From Sorex araneus (taxonomy: Eukaryota; Chordata; Mammalia; Eulipotyphla; Soricidae), in contig NC_073307.1 in NCBI RefSeq assembly GCF_027595985.1, forward strand, positions 12,220,432 through 12,284,431: a stretch of 64,000 bases of DNA, given 5' to 3'. The notes under the pieces were generated by a model. It ran no database searches. It was not told the origin of the DNA and saw nothing but the letters and a program-made list of their open reading frames with translations. A program made the translations under genes and the position numbers. Within the stretch, counting starts at the first letter, position 1; the number at the start of each line of letters is the position of its first letter. Positions 12,213 through 21,706 of the stretch are shown piece by piece.

Positions 12213-13149
12213 TTAAAATTTATTTTATTGAATCACCATGTGGAAAGTTACAAAGCTTTCAGGCTTATGTCTCACATATACAATGCTCGAACACCTATCC
12301 CTTCACCAGTGCACATAGTCCACCACCAAAATCCCCAGTATACCTCCCACCCCCTCACTCCCTGCCCCTGCCTGCGTAGCTGATAAATTTCACTTCACTT
12401 TCTATTTACCTTGATTACATTCCATATTTCAACACAAGACTCACTATTGTTGTTGGACTTTCCCCCAAAAAAACAGCCCTGCTGAAAAGGAAGCATTTGA
12501 TAATTTCTTTTTCATTGCTGAGAATGAAGAGATATGAAGTTGTGTGGCTGCAATAGTGGCCGCGTGGTTTGGGATTTCTGTATTTTAGTAACTAAGTCCA
12601 GGGAGATTTATGTCAGAAATTGCATCATTTCCCTACCTGGGCAGCATGGGGCTATGGCTTAGTTCACAGTCTAGAGACATTTCTGCAAGCAGCTGCTGGT
12701 AACCAAAAGTAGTCTAGCTGGCCTCTGGATCGTGGTTAATCAGCAACAGAGCAGCCGCACAAACGTATGGCCACTTGGGTCACATCTCAGCGGAGAGTGC
12801 GCCAGTATCACCCCTGTCCCAAGATCACCCACGCGTCCCGCTGTTGCAAGTTCATACCTCTTTTTTTTTCTTCCTGAGCCACCAAGTTCGTACCTCCTTA
12901 ATGGTCTTTATAAAATGGCCCAATGCCACGCCGTCTTTCCCCAGAAAGTGAAAAAAAAAAAGCTGAGAAAGAAAGACCTTTCCCCTCCTCAGCTGGCGTG
13001 GGGCTATGGCTTAGTTCACTGTCTAGAGACATTTCTGCAAGCAGCTGCTGGTACCAAAAGTAGTCTAGCTGGCCTCCAGATCGTGGTCGATCAGCAGCAG
13101 AGCGGCCGCACAAACGTGCAGCCACTCGGGTTGTATCTCGGCAGAGAGC
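12213..13149 (-). mobile_element. L1-tailed non-autonomous element, copy 1 (dimeric 5' module)
   Basis: Minus-strand element of about 940 bp flanked by a perfect 17-bp target-site duplication cggccctccctattttt (12196-12212 and 13150-13166). Its 3' end (left, just after the T-run) reads tattgaatcaccatgtggaa on the plus strand and resembles the L1 3' end at 44860. Its 5' part is GC-rich with CpG sites. A module of about 150 bp (ggggctatggcttagttcac to about gcgcc) occurs twice, at 12646-12802 and 12999-13149. No ORF corresponds to L1 ORF1 or ORF2. I do not recall a family name. It is probably a deletion derivative made of L1 5'-type and 3' UTR sequence. Confidence 0.8.
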
Positions 13150-13166
13150 CGGCCCTCCCTATTTTT

Positions 13167-14671
13167 ATCTCTCCATCTCTCTGGCCAAAAGATATAGATG
13201 GCATTGCCTCTTCATATTTGAGAAACTAGACAGACTTACGGAGAAAGAAACTAGAAGCAGATGTTTCTTTGGTTGCAAACAAAAGGCACAGAGAGAGACA
13301 TCATGCTGAAAGGCTGGTTGATTCTCTACTCAGCATCCTCATTTCTGCAAAATAGAAATTGTGCTATTCAGCCAGGACACGGGGGAGTTCGCCTCAGTAC
13401 AGCCTTTCAGTCCTGCTGCAGCTACACAAGCCCGAGTCCTCATTGACGCATTAGATGAAAATGGCCTCACATTTTCAATAAGAAAAAGAGTCTTATTGTG
13501 ACTCTTATTGAAAACTCTTTTTCTCTAACTCCATTATTCCCGTTCTGGCCTGGCTCCTTCTTGTTCGCGTTGAATGACTTACACTGTCCAGTATGGCTTT
13601 CTCTTCCCTCTTTCTGGAGACCTTCATCAGCACCATTGGTCCTTCCAGGTACAGACCCGCCTCTGCTGGAGCTGGTGAGCATCTTTCTCTGTCTTCCTGC
13701 TGTTAGTACTGTCCTTCTTGCGAGTGGCACACGTTTCTGCCCTTTGCCCCTTAGGTGTTGGAGCAAGTATTTCCCTCTGTCTAAAATGCCCCCTGCTTTT
13801 CCAATCTGGAAGCCTGTTTACCATCCACAAGGCAGCTCCAGTATCTCTCACGAGAGAGCATCCTTCTTCAAACCCCCGGCCATGCCCTCTCATGTTGGCT
13901 TCCCTCTTCTCACACTCAGCCTTCGGGACACCAGCTTGTCACCTTTTATCCCAGTTTGTAATGTGTGTGCCTGGGCGGCCCGGAGCGGGTCTGTAGTGCC
14001 TGGTTGTTAAACAAATGGACACATGCTGACGAGACCTGTTTTCTCAATCTCCCAGTTTCTGCCACGATAGATCCATTCCAGCTTTTAGTCCCTTCTAACA
14101 AATAATTTCTTTAACTTATAACTTTTCACTGCATCGGGACCTCTATCAGCTACACCCACAACAATGGTGAGAAAATAGGGGCGTGCCTACCCTTATGAGG
14201 GGCTGCTCCCAGCAAAAAACTCAGGAAACAATATCTAAATCAGGAATGATTTAGATTTGTACAGGGAATGCAAGTAACTGAGGCAGGAGGTCTTGGAGGG
14301 GATCGGAAAGATCTCCAAATGTTTGCTATTTTGACCAAGATCAGAAGGATTACGTGTCTGATCAGTTTACTCAAAACTAGGAAACCGCCCTATAGTCTCA
14401 AGGCTTTGAGGAGAAAATTCAAATCCTGTGACAGATGAGGAGGAATGCTGAGCATGCGCAGTGTGGCTGCCCTGCCTTTCCCATCAGTGTGGCGCACCCC
14501 GTCACTGATACCTCAGAGACAGCCACACCAGCTTCTGTCTCCTCCGTGTGGTGGAACCTCTCTGTCTCTCTCCCTGCTGCGCACTCCACCTCACAGGCTC
14601 TTCCCCAGAGCCTCATCTTGTCCTTCTGATCTTGGTTAAAATATAGAGCACTTGGAGATCTTTTTTTTTAT
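13167..14671. other. Anonymous DNA
   Basis: Neutral GC, with overlapping reading frames on both strands (13498-14010 plus, 13467-13893 minus) that do not resemble a known protein. It contains an unusual pair of overlapping inverted repeats at 13472-13524, described separately. Confidence 0.4.
13472..13524. repeat. Two interleaved inverted repeats
   Basis: Arm A ttttcaataag (13472-13482) pairs with cttattgaaaa (13504-13514). Arm B agaaaaagagt (13481-13491) pairs with actctttttct (13514-13524). The order A, B, A', B' is a pseudoknot-like topology rather than one hairpin. Confidence 0.8.
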
Positions 14672-14687
14672 GATAATACTTATTTTT

Positions 14688-15330
14688 TTATTCTTAATTG
14701 CACATTCATTTATTCATTCAATAAGCATGTCTATTTCTGAAACTGATCATAGAGAATATTGCTTATTACTGGGATAAGATATCACTGTATGAGTGAAATG
14801 CAAACACAAAAGTTCATAAGTTTGTAACTGTACATCACAGTGATTCTCTAATAAAAAAATTTTTTAAAGATATCTTTTTTTTTAAGTTTTTATTTTATTG
14901 AATCACCGTGAAAATAATTACAAAGCTTTCAGGTTTAAGTCTCAGTCATATACTGATTAAACCCCCATCCCTTCACCAGTGCACATGTTCCACCACCAAG
15001 AACCCCAATATACCCCCCTCCCACCCACCCCCACCTAAGTAGCTAATGATCTTCCCTTTATTCTCTCTATACTTTGAATACATTCAATATTTCAATAGAG
15101 AACTCACTATTATTATTTGGAATTTTCCCTCAACAATGAGGCCTGCTGAAAAGGCATCATTTAATAATTCTTTTCATTGCTGAGAGTGAAGACTGATTTG
15201 CAGCCGCGTGGTTTTGGGTTTCTGACATTTTAGCTCAGTTCACAGTCTAGATGCATAGCTGCAAGAAGCCGCTCTGGGTGCCAAAATGGGTTAGAAGACC
15301 TCTCGATCAAAGTATTTAGGAGCAGAGGGC
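14688..15330 (-). mobile_element. L1-tailed non-autonomous element, copy 2, with 3' transduced segment
   Basis: The body (about 14880-15330, minus strand) is the same family as 12213-13149 and 16411-17059: tattgaatcaccgtgaaaat at the 3' end, 5'-truncated within the GC-rich module. The 16-bp duplication gataatacttattttt lies at 14672-14687 and 15331-15346, so it encloses a further 185 bp beyond the poly(A). Read in element orientation, that extra DNA follows the first A-run and ends in a second short A-run next to the TSD, as expected for transcription read-through. The extra DNA contains the last 100 bp of an L1 3' UTR in the opposite orientation (about 14765-14868, ending gattctctaataaaa). 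Confidence 0.7.
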
Positions 15331-15346
15331 GATAATACTTATTTTT

Positions 15347-15451
15347 ATTTTGCAAGAACAAGAGAAAAACCAAACAGGTTGGAATTTACATGGTAATTAT
15401 TTTTTTTCCATTGTATAAACCTACCGCCTCCTTTATTTGTTTATTTTTTTA
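15347..15451. other. Short spacer between L1-type insertions
   Basis: AT-rich, with T-runs. Nothing recognised. Confidence 0.4.
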
Positions 15452-15870
15452 TTCCTTTTTAAAAAAATTTTTATTAGAGAATCACTGTGATGTATAATTA
15501 CAAACCTATGAACTTTTGTGTTTGCATTTTACCCATACAGTGATCATTTACCTATCCCTCCACCCATGCCACACCCAAGAGTAGTAGAGATAAGGACCAG
15601 GAGTTCTGCCCTACAGCTTGGAAACTGGCCTCACATGCTGGGGTAAAATGCAGCTGAGATAGAGAAGGGAACACCAAGTAGAGGATGTCGGGAGGACCCA
15701 TTCGGGTTGGAAGATGCGAGCTGAAAGTAGACTATAGACCAAGCATGGTGGCCACTCAATACCTCTATTGCAAACTACAACACCCAAAAGGAGAGAGAAG
15801 AAAAGGGAATGCCCTGCTGCAGAGGTGGGGTGGTGGGGGATGGGGTGGGGGTGGTGAGAGGGATACGGGG
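15452..15870 (-). mobile_element. Short L1 3' end with internal inversion
   Basis: The left part (15452-15560) is an L1 3' terminus on the minus strand, containing agagaatcactgtgatgta. The right part (about 15563-15870) is more upstream L1 3' UTR sequence on the plus strand (gaaagtagactatagaccaa, then a GGGGT-rich tract). Opposite orientation with nearly continuous L1 coordinates at the outer and inner ends is the twin-priming pattern. No TSD was found. Confidence 0.6.
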
Positions 15871-15884
15871 ATCTTTTTTCTTTT

Positions 15885-16396
15885 TTTAAGAAGTTTTATT
15901 GGATCACCATGAGATACAGTTACAAACTTGCACGATTACGTTTCAGTCACACAGTGCTCAAGCACCCATCCCTCCACCAGTGCACATTTCCCACCACCTC
16001 TGTTCCCAGTGTCCCACCCGCCACCCCCACCCCACCCCACTCCCTGCCTCTGTGGCAGGTACCATCCTTCCTACTCTCTCTCTAATTTGGGGCATTATGG
16101 TTTGCAATACAGATACTCAGAGGCCATCGTGTTTGATTCTTGTCTACTTTCAGCACACATCTCCCATCCCGGGCGATCCCTCCAAACATCATTTATTTCG
16201 TTCCTTCTCATCCCAACTGCCTTTTCCCTCACCTGTGGGGCCAGTTTCCAATCCATGACCTGACCCTCCTGGCCCTCATCTCTACTGTCCTTACTTATTA
16301 GTTTCATAGTATGTTACTAAATACTCCACAAATGAGTGCAGCCATTCTATGTCTGTCCCTTTCTTTCTGACTTATTTCACTTAGCATGATGCTCAC
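15885..16396 (-). mobile_element. 5'-truncated L1, minus strand
   Basis: Begins (its 3' end) with a T-run and gttttattggatcaccatga. It continues through the L1 3' UTR (ggcattatggtttgcaatac) into the last coding part of ORF2 (cttatttcacttagcatgat), then stops near 16396. Its segments are collinear with 44860-45360. The next element inserted at its 5' boundary. Confidence 0.8.
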
Positions 16397-16410
16397 CTGG
16401 AGGTCTTTCT

Positions 16411-17059
16411 TTCTTTTTTTTTTTTAAGAATTTTATTTTATTGAATCACCATGTGGAAAATTACAATGCTTTCAGGCTTAAGTCTCAGTTATACAATGCT
16501 GAAACAACCATCCCTTCACCAGTGCCCATATTCCACCACCAAACAACAACAACAACAACAACAACACAGTACACCTCCCATCCCGTCCCCCCTCCACCAC
16601 CTTGTAACTGATAAATTTCACTTTACTTTCTATTTACTATGGTTACATTCAATATTTCAACACAAACCTCACTATTATTGTTAGGAGTACCCCACTAGAG
16701 TCAGACCTGTTGTGAAGAGATATGAGGTTTTGGATTTCTGTACTTTAGCAACTAAGTCCAGGGAGATTTCTTCCAGATACTGGATCATTGCAAGCTTGTA
16801 AACCCCATCTGTGGTCATCATAATATGGCGGTCACCACGCCCTTCACCCCCGGCAAGGAAGAGGCAAGAGAGAGAAATACCTTTCCCCTCCTGGCCGGAC
16901 ATGGGGCCATAGCTTAGTTCTCAGGCTGGAGACATTCTGCGGGGAGCTGCCCATGCCGAAAAATTTAGCTGGCGTCTGGAGTCACGCTCGTGCTGCTGCG
17001 GAGAGGCCGCACACACATGCGGCCCCCGGGATCACATCTTGGCAGCAGGCGGGGCCAGT
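16411..17059 (-). mobile_element. L1-tailed non-autonomous element, copy 3 (monomeric)
   Basis: Minus strand, about 650 bp, with perfect 14-bp TSD ctggaggtctttct at 16397-16410 and 17060-17073. From the left: T-run, tattgaatcaccatgtggaa (L1-like 3' end), a (CAA)n stretch near 16543-16566, then 'gatatgaggttttggatttc', and a CpG-rich 5' end (gccgcacacacatgcggccc). One 5' module only, unlike copy 1. The reading frame at 16681-16902 has no known match. Confidence 0.8.
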
Positions 17060-17073
17060 CTGGAGGTCTTTCT

Positions 17074-17887
17074 GACCCCCCTCCATTTGCCCCTCCAATT
17101 TCCCCCAGCCACTTGGGCCAGGCCCGGGAGCACAACCCTGGCTTCTTCCCGCACCCACACCCAGCAGAGCAGGACCATGGGTGCAAGGGGTGGTCTCGCC
17201 TCATGCCCTTGCATCTGCACACCATTGTACCGTGGCACCAGGACCCACGTGCATCGCTGCCCAATCTTTGTGTGTTCTTCCATTACTGAAATGTGCTGGA
17301 CTCTTCCCCGCTGCTGAGGATGCCAGCGGCCCCCCGTGGCTCACAAGCTAAGGCCCAAGCTCCTGCCTCTCATCCTCACTTCCAGCCTGGAACCTTCATT
17401 TTTCTTGTCCTCGTGCTACCCACCTCCCTACCCCTGCCAAACGGCTCACAACCCTGTCTTCCTCCCGCTCTGCTGCTGTCTGCGGGGAATGCCACACACC
17501 TTCGCTCCTCTCTCCAGGTCCCGTGTGCAGTTCAGCGTGTCTCTGAAGGATTTGGAGGTTACTTTTCCATCCCAAATGGCATTCACTAATTCCTCCTCTG
17601 CGCCCCGCACTGTGCCAGGGAGAGACCTTTCCCCCCACCCTCCTAGGCCTGACCATGGTCCCATCATCTAGTCCCGGGACCACCGTCTCATACCTTCCTC
17701 CAGCCAAGTACCTCCATGAACCGGTGCTTGTTACATCCTGAGCAGGTCAGTGCTGTGTGGTGGAGATGCAGAAAAGAAAAATATATATGAGTAAATAGAA
17801 ACAATCCTGGGCCTCAGAGCTTCAATACGGTAGCCGAGGTCAAAAGTTCTTCCAGACCCATTCAGTGTGAAAGATGACAATGAATTT
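17074..17887. other. GC-rich anonymous DNA
   Basis: GC-rich sequence with many overlapping frames of 60-111 codons on both strands. That is expected where stop codons are rare. No conserved motif, splice-site pair or known protein was recognised. Confidence 0.45.
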
Positions 17888-18022
17888 ATGGGCCAGAGGA
17901 GATGACTCAAAGGACTGCAGTGCACGCAGGAGATCCAGCTGCCCTGAGCACCACACACCAGCCTGGAAGTCCCCTGTGAGCACTCCTGGGTGTAGCGCCC
18001 CCCACATCCCTGCAAAATACAA
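17888..18022 (+). mobile_element. Old SINE
   Basis: gggccagaggagatgactca head, decayed B box, then ctgagcaccacacaccagcc and gagcactcctgggtgtagcg. Confidence 0.7.
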
Positions 18023-18105
18023 AATACACTTATCTGGAAACTAATGTATCTTAAGTGAATTTTCCTGATTTCTAGAGACCCTTTCAAAAGTCCTGAACTA
18101 ATTTT

Positions 18106-18280
18106 TTTCTTTTTTGGCTTTTTGGGTCACACCCGGCAATGCACAGGGGTTACTCCTGGCTCATACACTCAGGAATTACTCCTGGTGGTGTTCGGGAGAC
18201 CATATGGGATGCTGGGAATCGAACCTGGGTCTGCTGCATGCAAGGCAAATGCACTACCCACTGTGCTATTGCTCCAGCCC
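18106..18280 (-). mobile_element. A-tailed SINE with 14-bp TSD
   Basis: Full-length minus-strand copy: T-rich tail, 'gggtcacacccggcaatgca', B-box complement ggaatcgaacctgggt, head gctattgctccagccc. TSD cctgaactaatttt at 18092-18105 and 18281-18294. Confidence 0.95.
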
Positions 18281-18330
18281 CCTGAACTAATTTTATATTT
18301 TTAATTTTCAAGTCTTTTTTTTCTCTTATA

Positions 18331-18547
18331 GGCTGGAGCAATAGCGCAGAGCAGAGGTAGGGCGTTTGCCTTGCACGAGGCCGACCCATGTTCGATTACT
18401 CCGCCCCTCTCCGAGAGCCTGGCAAGCTACCGAGAGTATCCTGCCCACACTGCAGAGCCTGGCAAGCTACCCGTGGTGTATTCGATATGCCAAAAACAGT
18501 AACAACAAGTCTCACAATGGAGACGTTACTAGTACCTGCTTGAGCAA
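18331..18547 (+). mobile_element. RTE-tailed SINE, upstream half of a tandem pair
   Basis: Head ggctggagcaatagcgcaga, B-box-like gttcgattactccg, middle section, and tail ending at gcttgagcaaaa, where the next copy starts. The last 30 bp or so of the RTE tail is missing, so this unit ends at the junction and not at a normal 3' terminus. Confidence 0.85.
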
Positions 18548-18788
18548 AATTAGCACAGCGGGTAGGGCGTTTGTCTTGCACATGGCTGACCCAGCTTCGA
18601 TTTCTCTGCCCCTTTCAGAGAGCCTGGCAAGCTACTGAGAGTATCCCGCCCACAGGGCAGAGCCTGGCAAGCTACCTGTGGCATATTCGATATGCCTAAA
18701 ATAGTAACAACAAATCTCACGATGGAGACGTTACTGGTGCCCACTCGAGCAAATCAATGAACAACGGGACAACACTGCTACAGTGCTA
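18548..18788 (+). mobile_element. RTE-tailed SINE, downstream half of a tandem pair
   Basis: Joined directly to the preceding copy. It lacks the first 12 bp or so (ggctggagcgat) and starts at tagcacagcgggtagggcg. It has a complete RTE-like tail (actcgagcaaatcaatgaac) and ends acactgctacagtgct. The pair could be a dimer transcribed from one promoter or a template jump. Confidence 0.85.
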
Positions 18789-18789
18789 A

Positions 18790-19602
18790 AGAGTATTAAA
18801 AATACATGAATTTCAAGCCCCACAAAACTAGGGCATGGAACATCTACCAGTTTTCATAAAATTTTGTAAATAATGCCTGAAGAGCAGATTTTAGCATTAG
18901 GGGACCATGGGTAGGGGTGCAGGGGGTGGCACAGGCCTCTTCCTAGTTGAAAGGCCTGTTGTATGGGGAGGTCCCTACTACCCTCCCCACATATGCTCTG
19001 CCAGAGAGAAGGAGGGCAGCCAGCCTTTGTCAAGGGCTGCCCTCTCTGCCCCCACCCGCGCCCTCTGGAAGCGGAATGTGGGAAAATGCGGGAGAAGGAA
19101 GAAGTCACAGCTTTCCAGAAAGGCCTTGGTTGGTTCTGCGCTGACGGCCTCCCCTAATCCTGACAGGCCCCTCGATCCCAGAACACGCATCCTGGTGAGC
19201 AACCACAGTTCAGGGCAACTCGTGCCTGTCGCGTGTGTATGTGTGTGTGCTGGGGGGAGGGGTTGGTCAGAAACAAGAGAAAGGCCAGGTGACAGGCCAA
19301 GTGAGTAATGGCTCCGTCCTCCCGAGCATCTGAGGAAGGTCGTTGTGGGCTTCTGGCATGACATGCCTGCTCCCTCCCACCCGCCTTAGAATTCCCTTCC
19401 GGGAGGAGAACCCAATGCCAGGCCTGGGGGAGAGGGGGTCTGGGCCCGGTCCTGAGCTGGGGCAGCACCCACCTCCTTTGTGTGTCCAGGATGGGAAAGA
19501 CTGTGCCCCAAAGTGCCGATGCTGGAACTCAAATACCATTTCAGTAATCTGGATGACTTACCGGCGTGCTAAAGTGAGCATAATGTGTTCTGGATTTTGC
19601 AT
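18790..19602. other. Anonymous GC-rich DNA
   Basis: Overlapping frames on both strands (18907-19308 plus, 18978-19539 minus) are not recognisable. A short TG tract lies near 19232-19249. No repeats seen. Confidence 0.45.
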
Positions 19603-19618
19603 CTTACTTTCTATTTTT

Positions 19619-19790
19619 TTTTTTTTTGCTTTTTGGGTCACACCCGACGATGCTCAGGGGTTACTCCTGGCTCTGCACTCAGAAATCACCCCTGGCGGTG
19701 CTCGGGGGACCATATGGGATGCTGGGAATCGAACCCGGGTCGGCCGAATGCAAGGCAAACGCCCTACCCGCTGTGCTATTGCTCCAGCCA
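19619..19790 (-). mobile_element. A-tailed SINE with 16-bp TSD
   Basis: Near-consensus minus-strand copy (gggtcacacccgacgatgct, B-box complement ggaatcgaacccgggtcg). Perfect TSD cttactttctattttt at 19603-19618 and 19791-19806. This is one of the youngest-looking copies in the window. Confidence 0.95.
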
Positions 19791-19811
19791 CTTACTTTCT
19801 ATTTTTTAATT

Positions 19812-19890
19812 TTAATTTTAATTATTTTTTTATGGTGACAGGGCTTGAACCCAGGCCTCGTCCATGCAGTGAGGCATGCTCTTTACTCTC
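19812..19890 (-). mobile_element. SINE remnant, minus strand
   Basis: ggtgacagggcttgaaccca, then ggcctcgtccatgcagtgag: the promoter half only, running into a TC tract. Confidence 0.55.
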
Positions 19891-19926
19891 TCTCTCTCTC
19901 TCTCTCCCCTCTCTCTCTCTCTCTCC
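19886..19926. repeat. (TC)n microsatellite
   Basis: Interrupted tctctc tract with a single ccc interruption. Confidence 0.9.
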
Positions 19927-20387
19927 TATCCACCCCTTCCTGCTTCTCTCCTGTTTGCCCAAGTGTACCCTATTCCATTCATCCCTGTGAGTCTCTTACA
20001 AATCATTCTCTTTCATCTTTCAAAGCTAAGCGACAATTGCAAACCCATCTGTGCTGACTTGCCTGTCCCTCGGACTTGTCCAGAGCGTGTTCCCGTCTGA
20101 GCCAGAGAGGGCTGCCCATGTCCCATCTGACAACCACCAGGTACAGGAACGAGCAAAGAGACACCCTCCTCGTCTGAACACAGAGCCCAGAAGCTCCCCA
20201 GTCCAGTGGCGTGCCTGGGAGTCGGCGCCCAGAGCCACCCTCTCCACATTCGAGGACAGCTGTCATCCACCCAGCTCTGCACTCACACAGCCGGCATCCA
20301 AATTCCACTTCCGTCACTTCTTTGTCACCTTAAGAAGGTTTCTCAACTTCTCTGCCCTACTATTTCCTCGTTCTAAGAAATGGGCAG

Positions 20388-20530
20388 GGGCCAGAGAGAT
20401 GTCTCGCTGGGCTGGGGCACAGGCTTCACTGGGTTCTGGGTTCAATCCCCGGCATCACCCGGTTCCCCAGACACTGCTAGGAACAATCCCCTCTGAGCAC
20501 CACCAGCCATGCCCCCTGCAATAAATAAAA
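20388..20530 (+). mobile_element. Old SINE
   Basis: ggggccagagagatgtctcg head, B box gggttcaatccccggcat, body ctctgagcaccaccagccat, and an A-rich tail (aataaataaaa). Confidence 0.75.
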
Positions 20531-20606
20531 GTGGGAAGGGGGTGTGGCTTGGTAGCAGCTACTTACCTTGCCCTGGGTTCAATCCCCAGCACTGCAAAAA
20601 ATAAAA
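20531..20606 (+). mobile_element. Short tRNA-like SINE head with A-rich tail
   Basis: gggggtgtggcttggtagca, B box ggttcaatccccagcactg, then an A-rich tail (aaaaaataaaataataaaaa). It is only about 75 bp: a head-plus-tail monomer of the kind also seen at 35422-35530 and 60430-60505. Confidence 0.55.
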
Positions 20607-21668
20607 TAATAAAAACCAGCGCAACCGTAACGAATCTACGTGTTGTTGGCTTCCAGACATCACGCTGCTCTTGGGGCCAAGGCTGCAGGCAGGGAAAGAC
20701 CTCCCTGAGTGACTTCCTCTTGCATGCCTGGCCTTTGGCCAAAGAGAGAGGTGTCTGTCCCTTGGTTATGTCTAAGACGTAGGCCCGTAGCCCAGCCCGA
20801 TCATGTCCCATGACTGGCTAAGTGAGCAGCTGCCTGTTTAGTTTTTGCCCCTTGGCTGGTTCTGCCTTCCCACTCTTTCTCCTGGGGTTAAAATCCTAAG
20901 CTTGGGCACTTCAGTTAGGAGATTCTGAATCACTGTAACCAGACTGACACATAGCCCCGTGTCCTTCCTTTGAGTCTACCCAATTTCTTCCCCCAACTCT
21001 GCCCAATGATAAATTCACATCAGAAAAAAAAAAATTGCCAAGATACATGGGCTCTTTACAAAATATGTTGGAGACAAGAGTCAACACCACATGCTGGGCA
21101 GTGACCACTGGAAGCTTCCTCATGGACCTTGTTCCATCTCTCCTACAGCCCCCTGACCTGCCTGGTCCCCTGGGAGGGAACGGGTCCCTTCTTTCCCCTC
21201 CCAGGAACACCGGCCTCTCTGTCTGGCCGCTTCCGTTACCAGTGCCCAGCCTCCCGGGGAGATCATGGGGTCCATAAATACCAAGTTTCCATTACACAAG
21301 AATAAGGAACAGATGGTGTCCCATATTTAGACAACCCACCGCGCCATCTCTACCAGAGCTTTGTCATTGGGTCCCATTGGTCTACCCTCTGCACCCTTCC
21401 TTAGGATCAGCCCTGCAAGGCAAGTCTCCTTGACCTCTGGCAAGAAGAGCCTCTGGCATGTCAGCCCCATCTTTTCCAGCTTTTGTAGGACACGGGGAGC
21501 CACTTTTCCTGACCCTGAGGTCAAGATGCTGATAGGAGGTTCCATGCTCTGTCCCAAGAAGCCTTCGAGTTTCCAACTAAAGGTTGTTCTGAGTGCAGGA
21601 AATGATCACGTCCTTCCCTCACTGCCTTTTCCCACACCCATCCTTCATCCCTCTCACCAGCCCACCTA
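20607..21668. other. Anonymous DNA
   Basis: Unique-looking. No exon or repeat recognised. The frame at 21361-21759 owes its length to a CA tract. Confidence 0.45.
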
Positions 21669-21706
21669 CACACACACACACACAGACACACACACACACA
21701 CACACA
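21669..21706. repeat. (CA)n microsatellite
   Basis: cacacaca tract with one cagaca interruption. Confidence 0.95.

Noticed and set aside
12732..13229. 165-codon plus-strand ORF
   Set aside because: Antisense to the L1-tailed element; its internal similarity reflects the duplicated 5' module.
13498..14010. 170-codon plus-strand ORF
   Set aside because: No recognisable motif, overlaps long frames on the other strand, and no splice or start context. Likely chance in stop-poor sequence.
16965..17707. Dense set of overlapping frames on both strands
   Set aside because: GC-rich DNA with few stop codons. The left part is inside an L1-tailed element.
19343..19990. 215-codon plus-strand ORF, the longest open frame
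   Set aside because: It runs through an A-tailed SINE with TSDs and a TC microsatellite. No domain or conserved motif.
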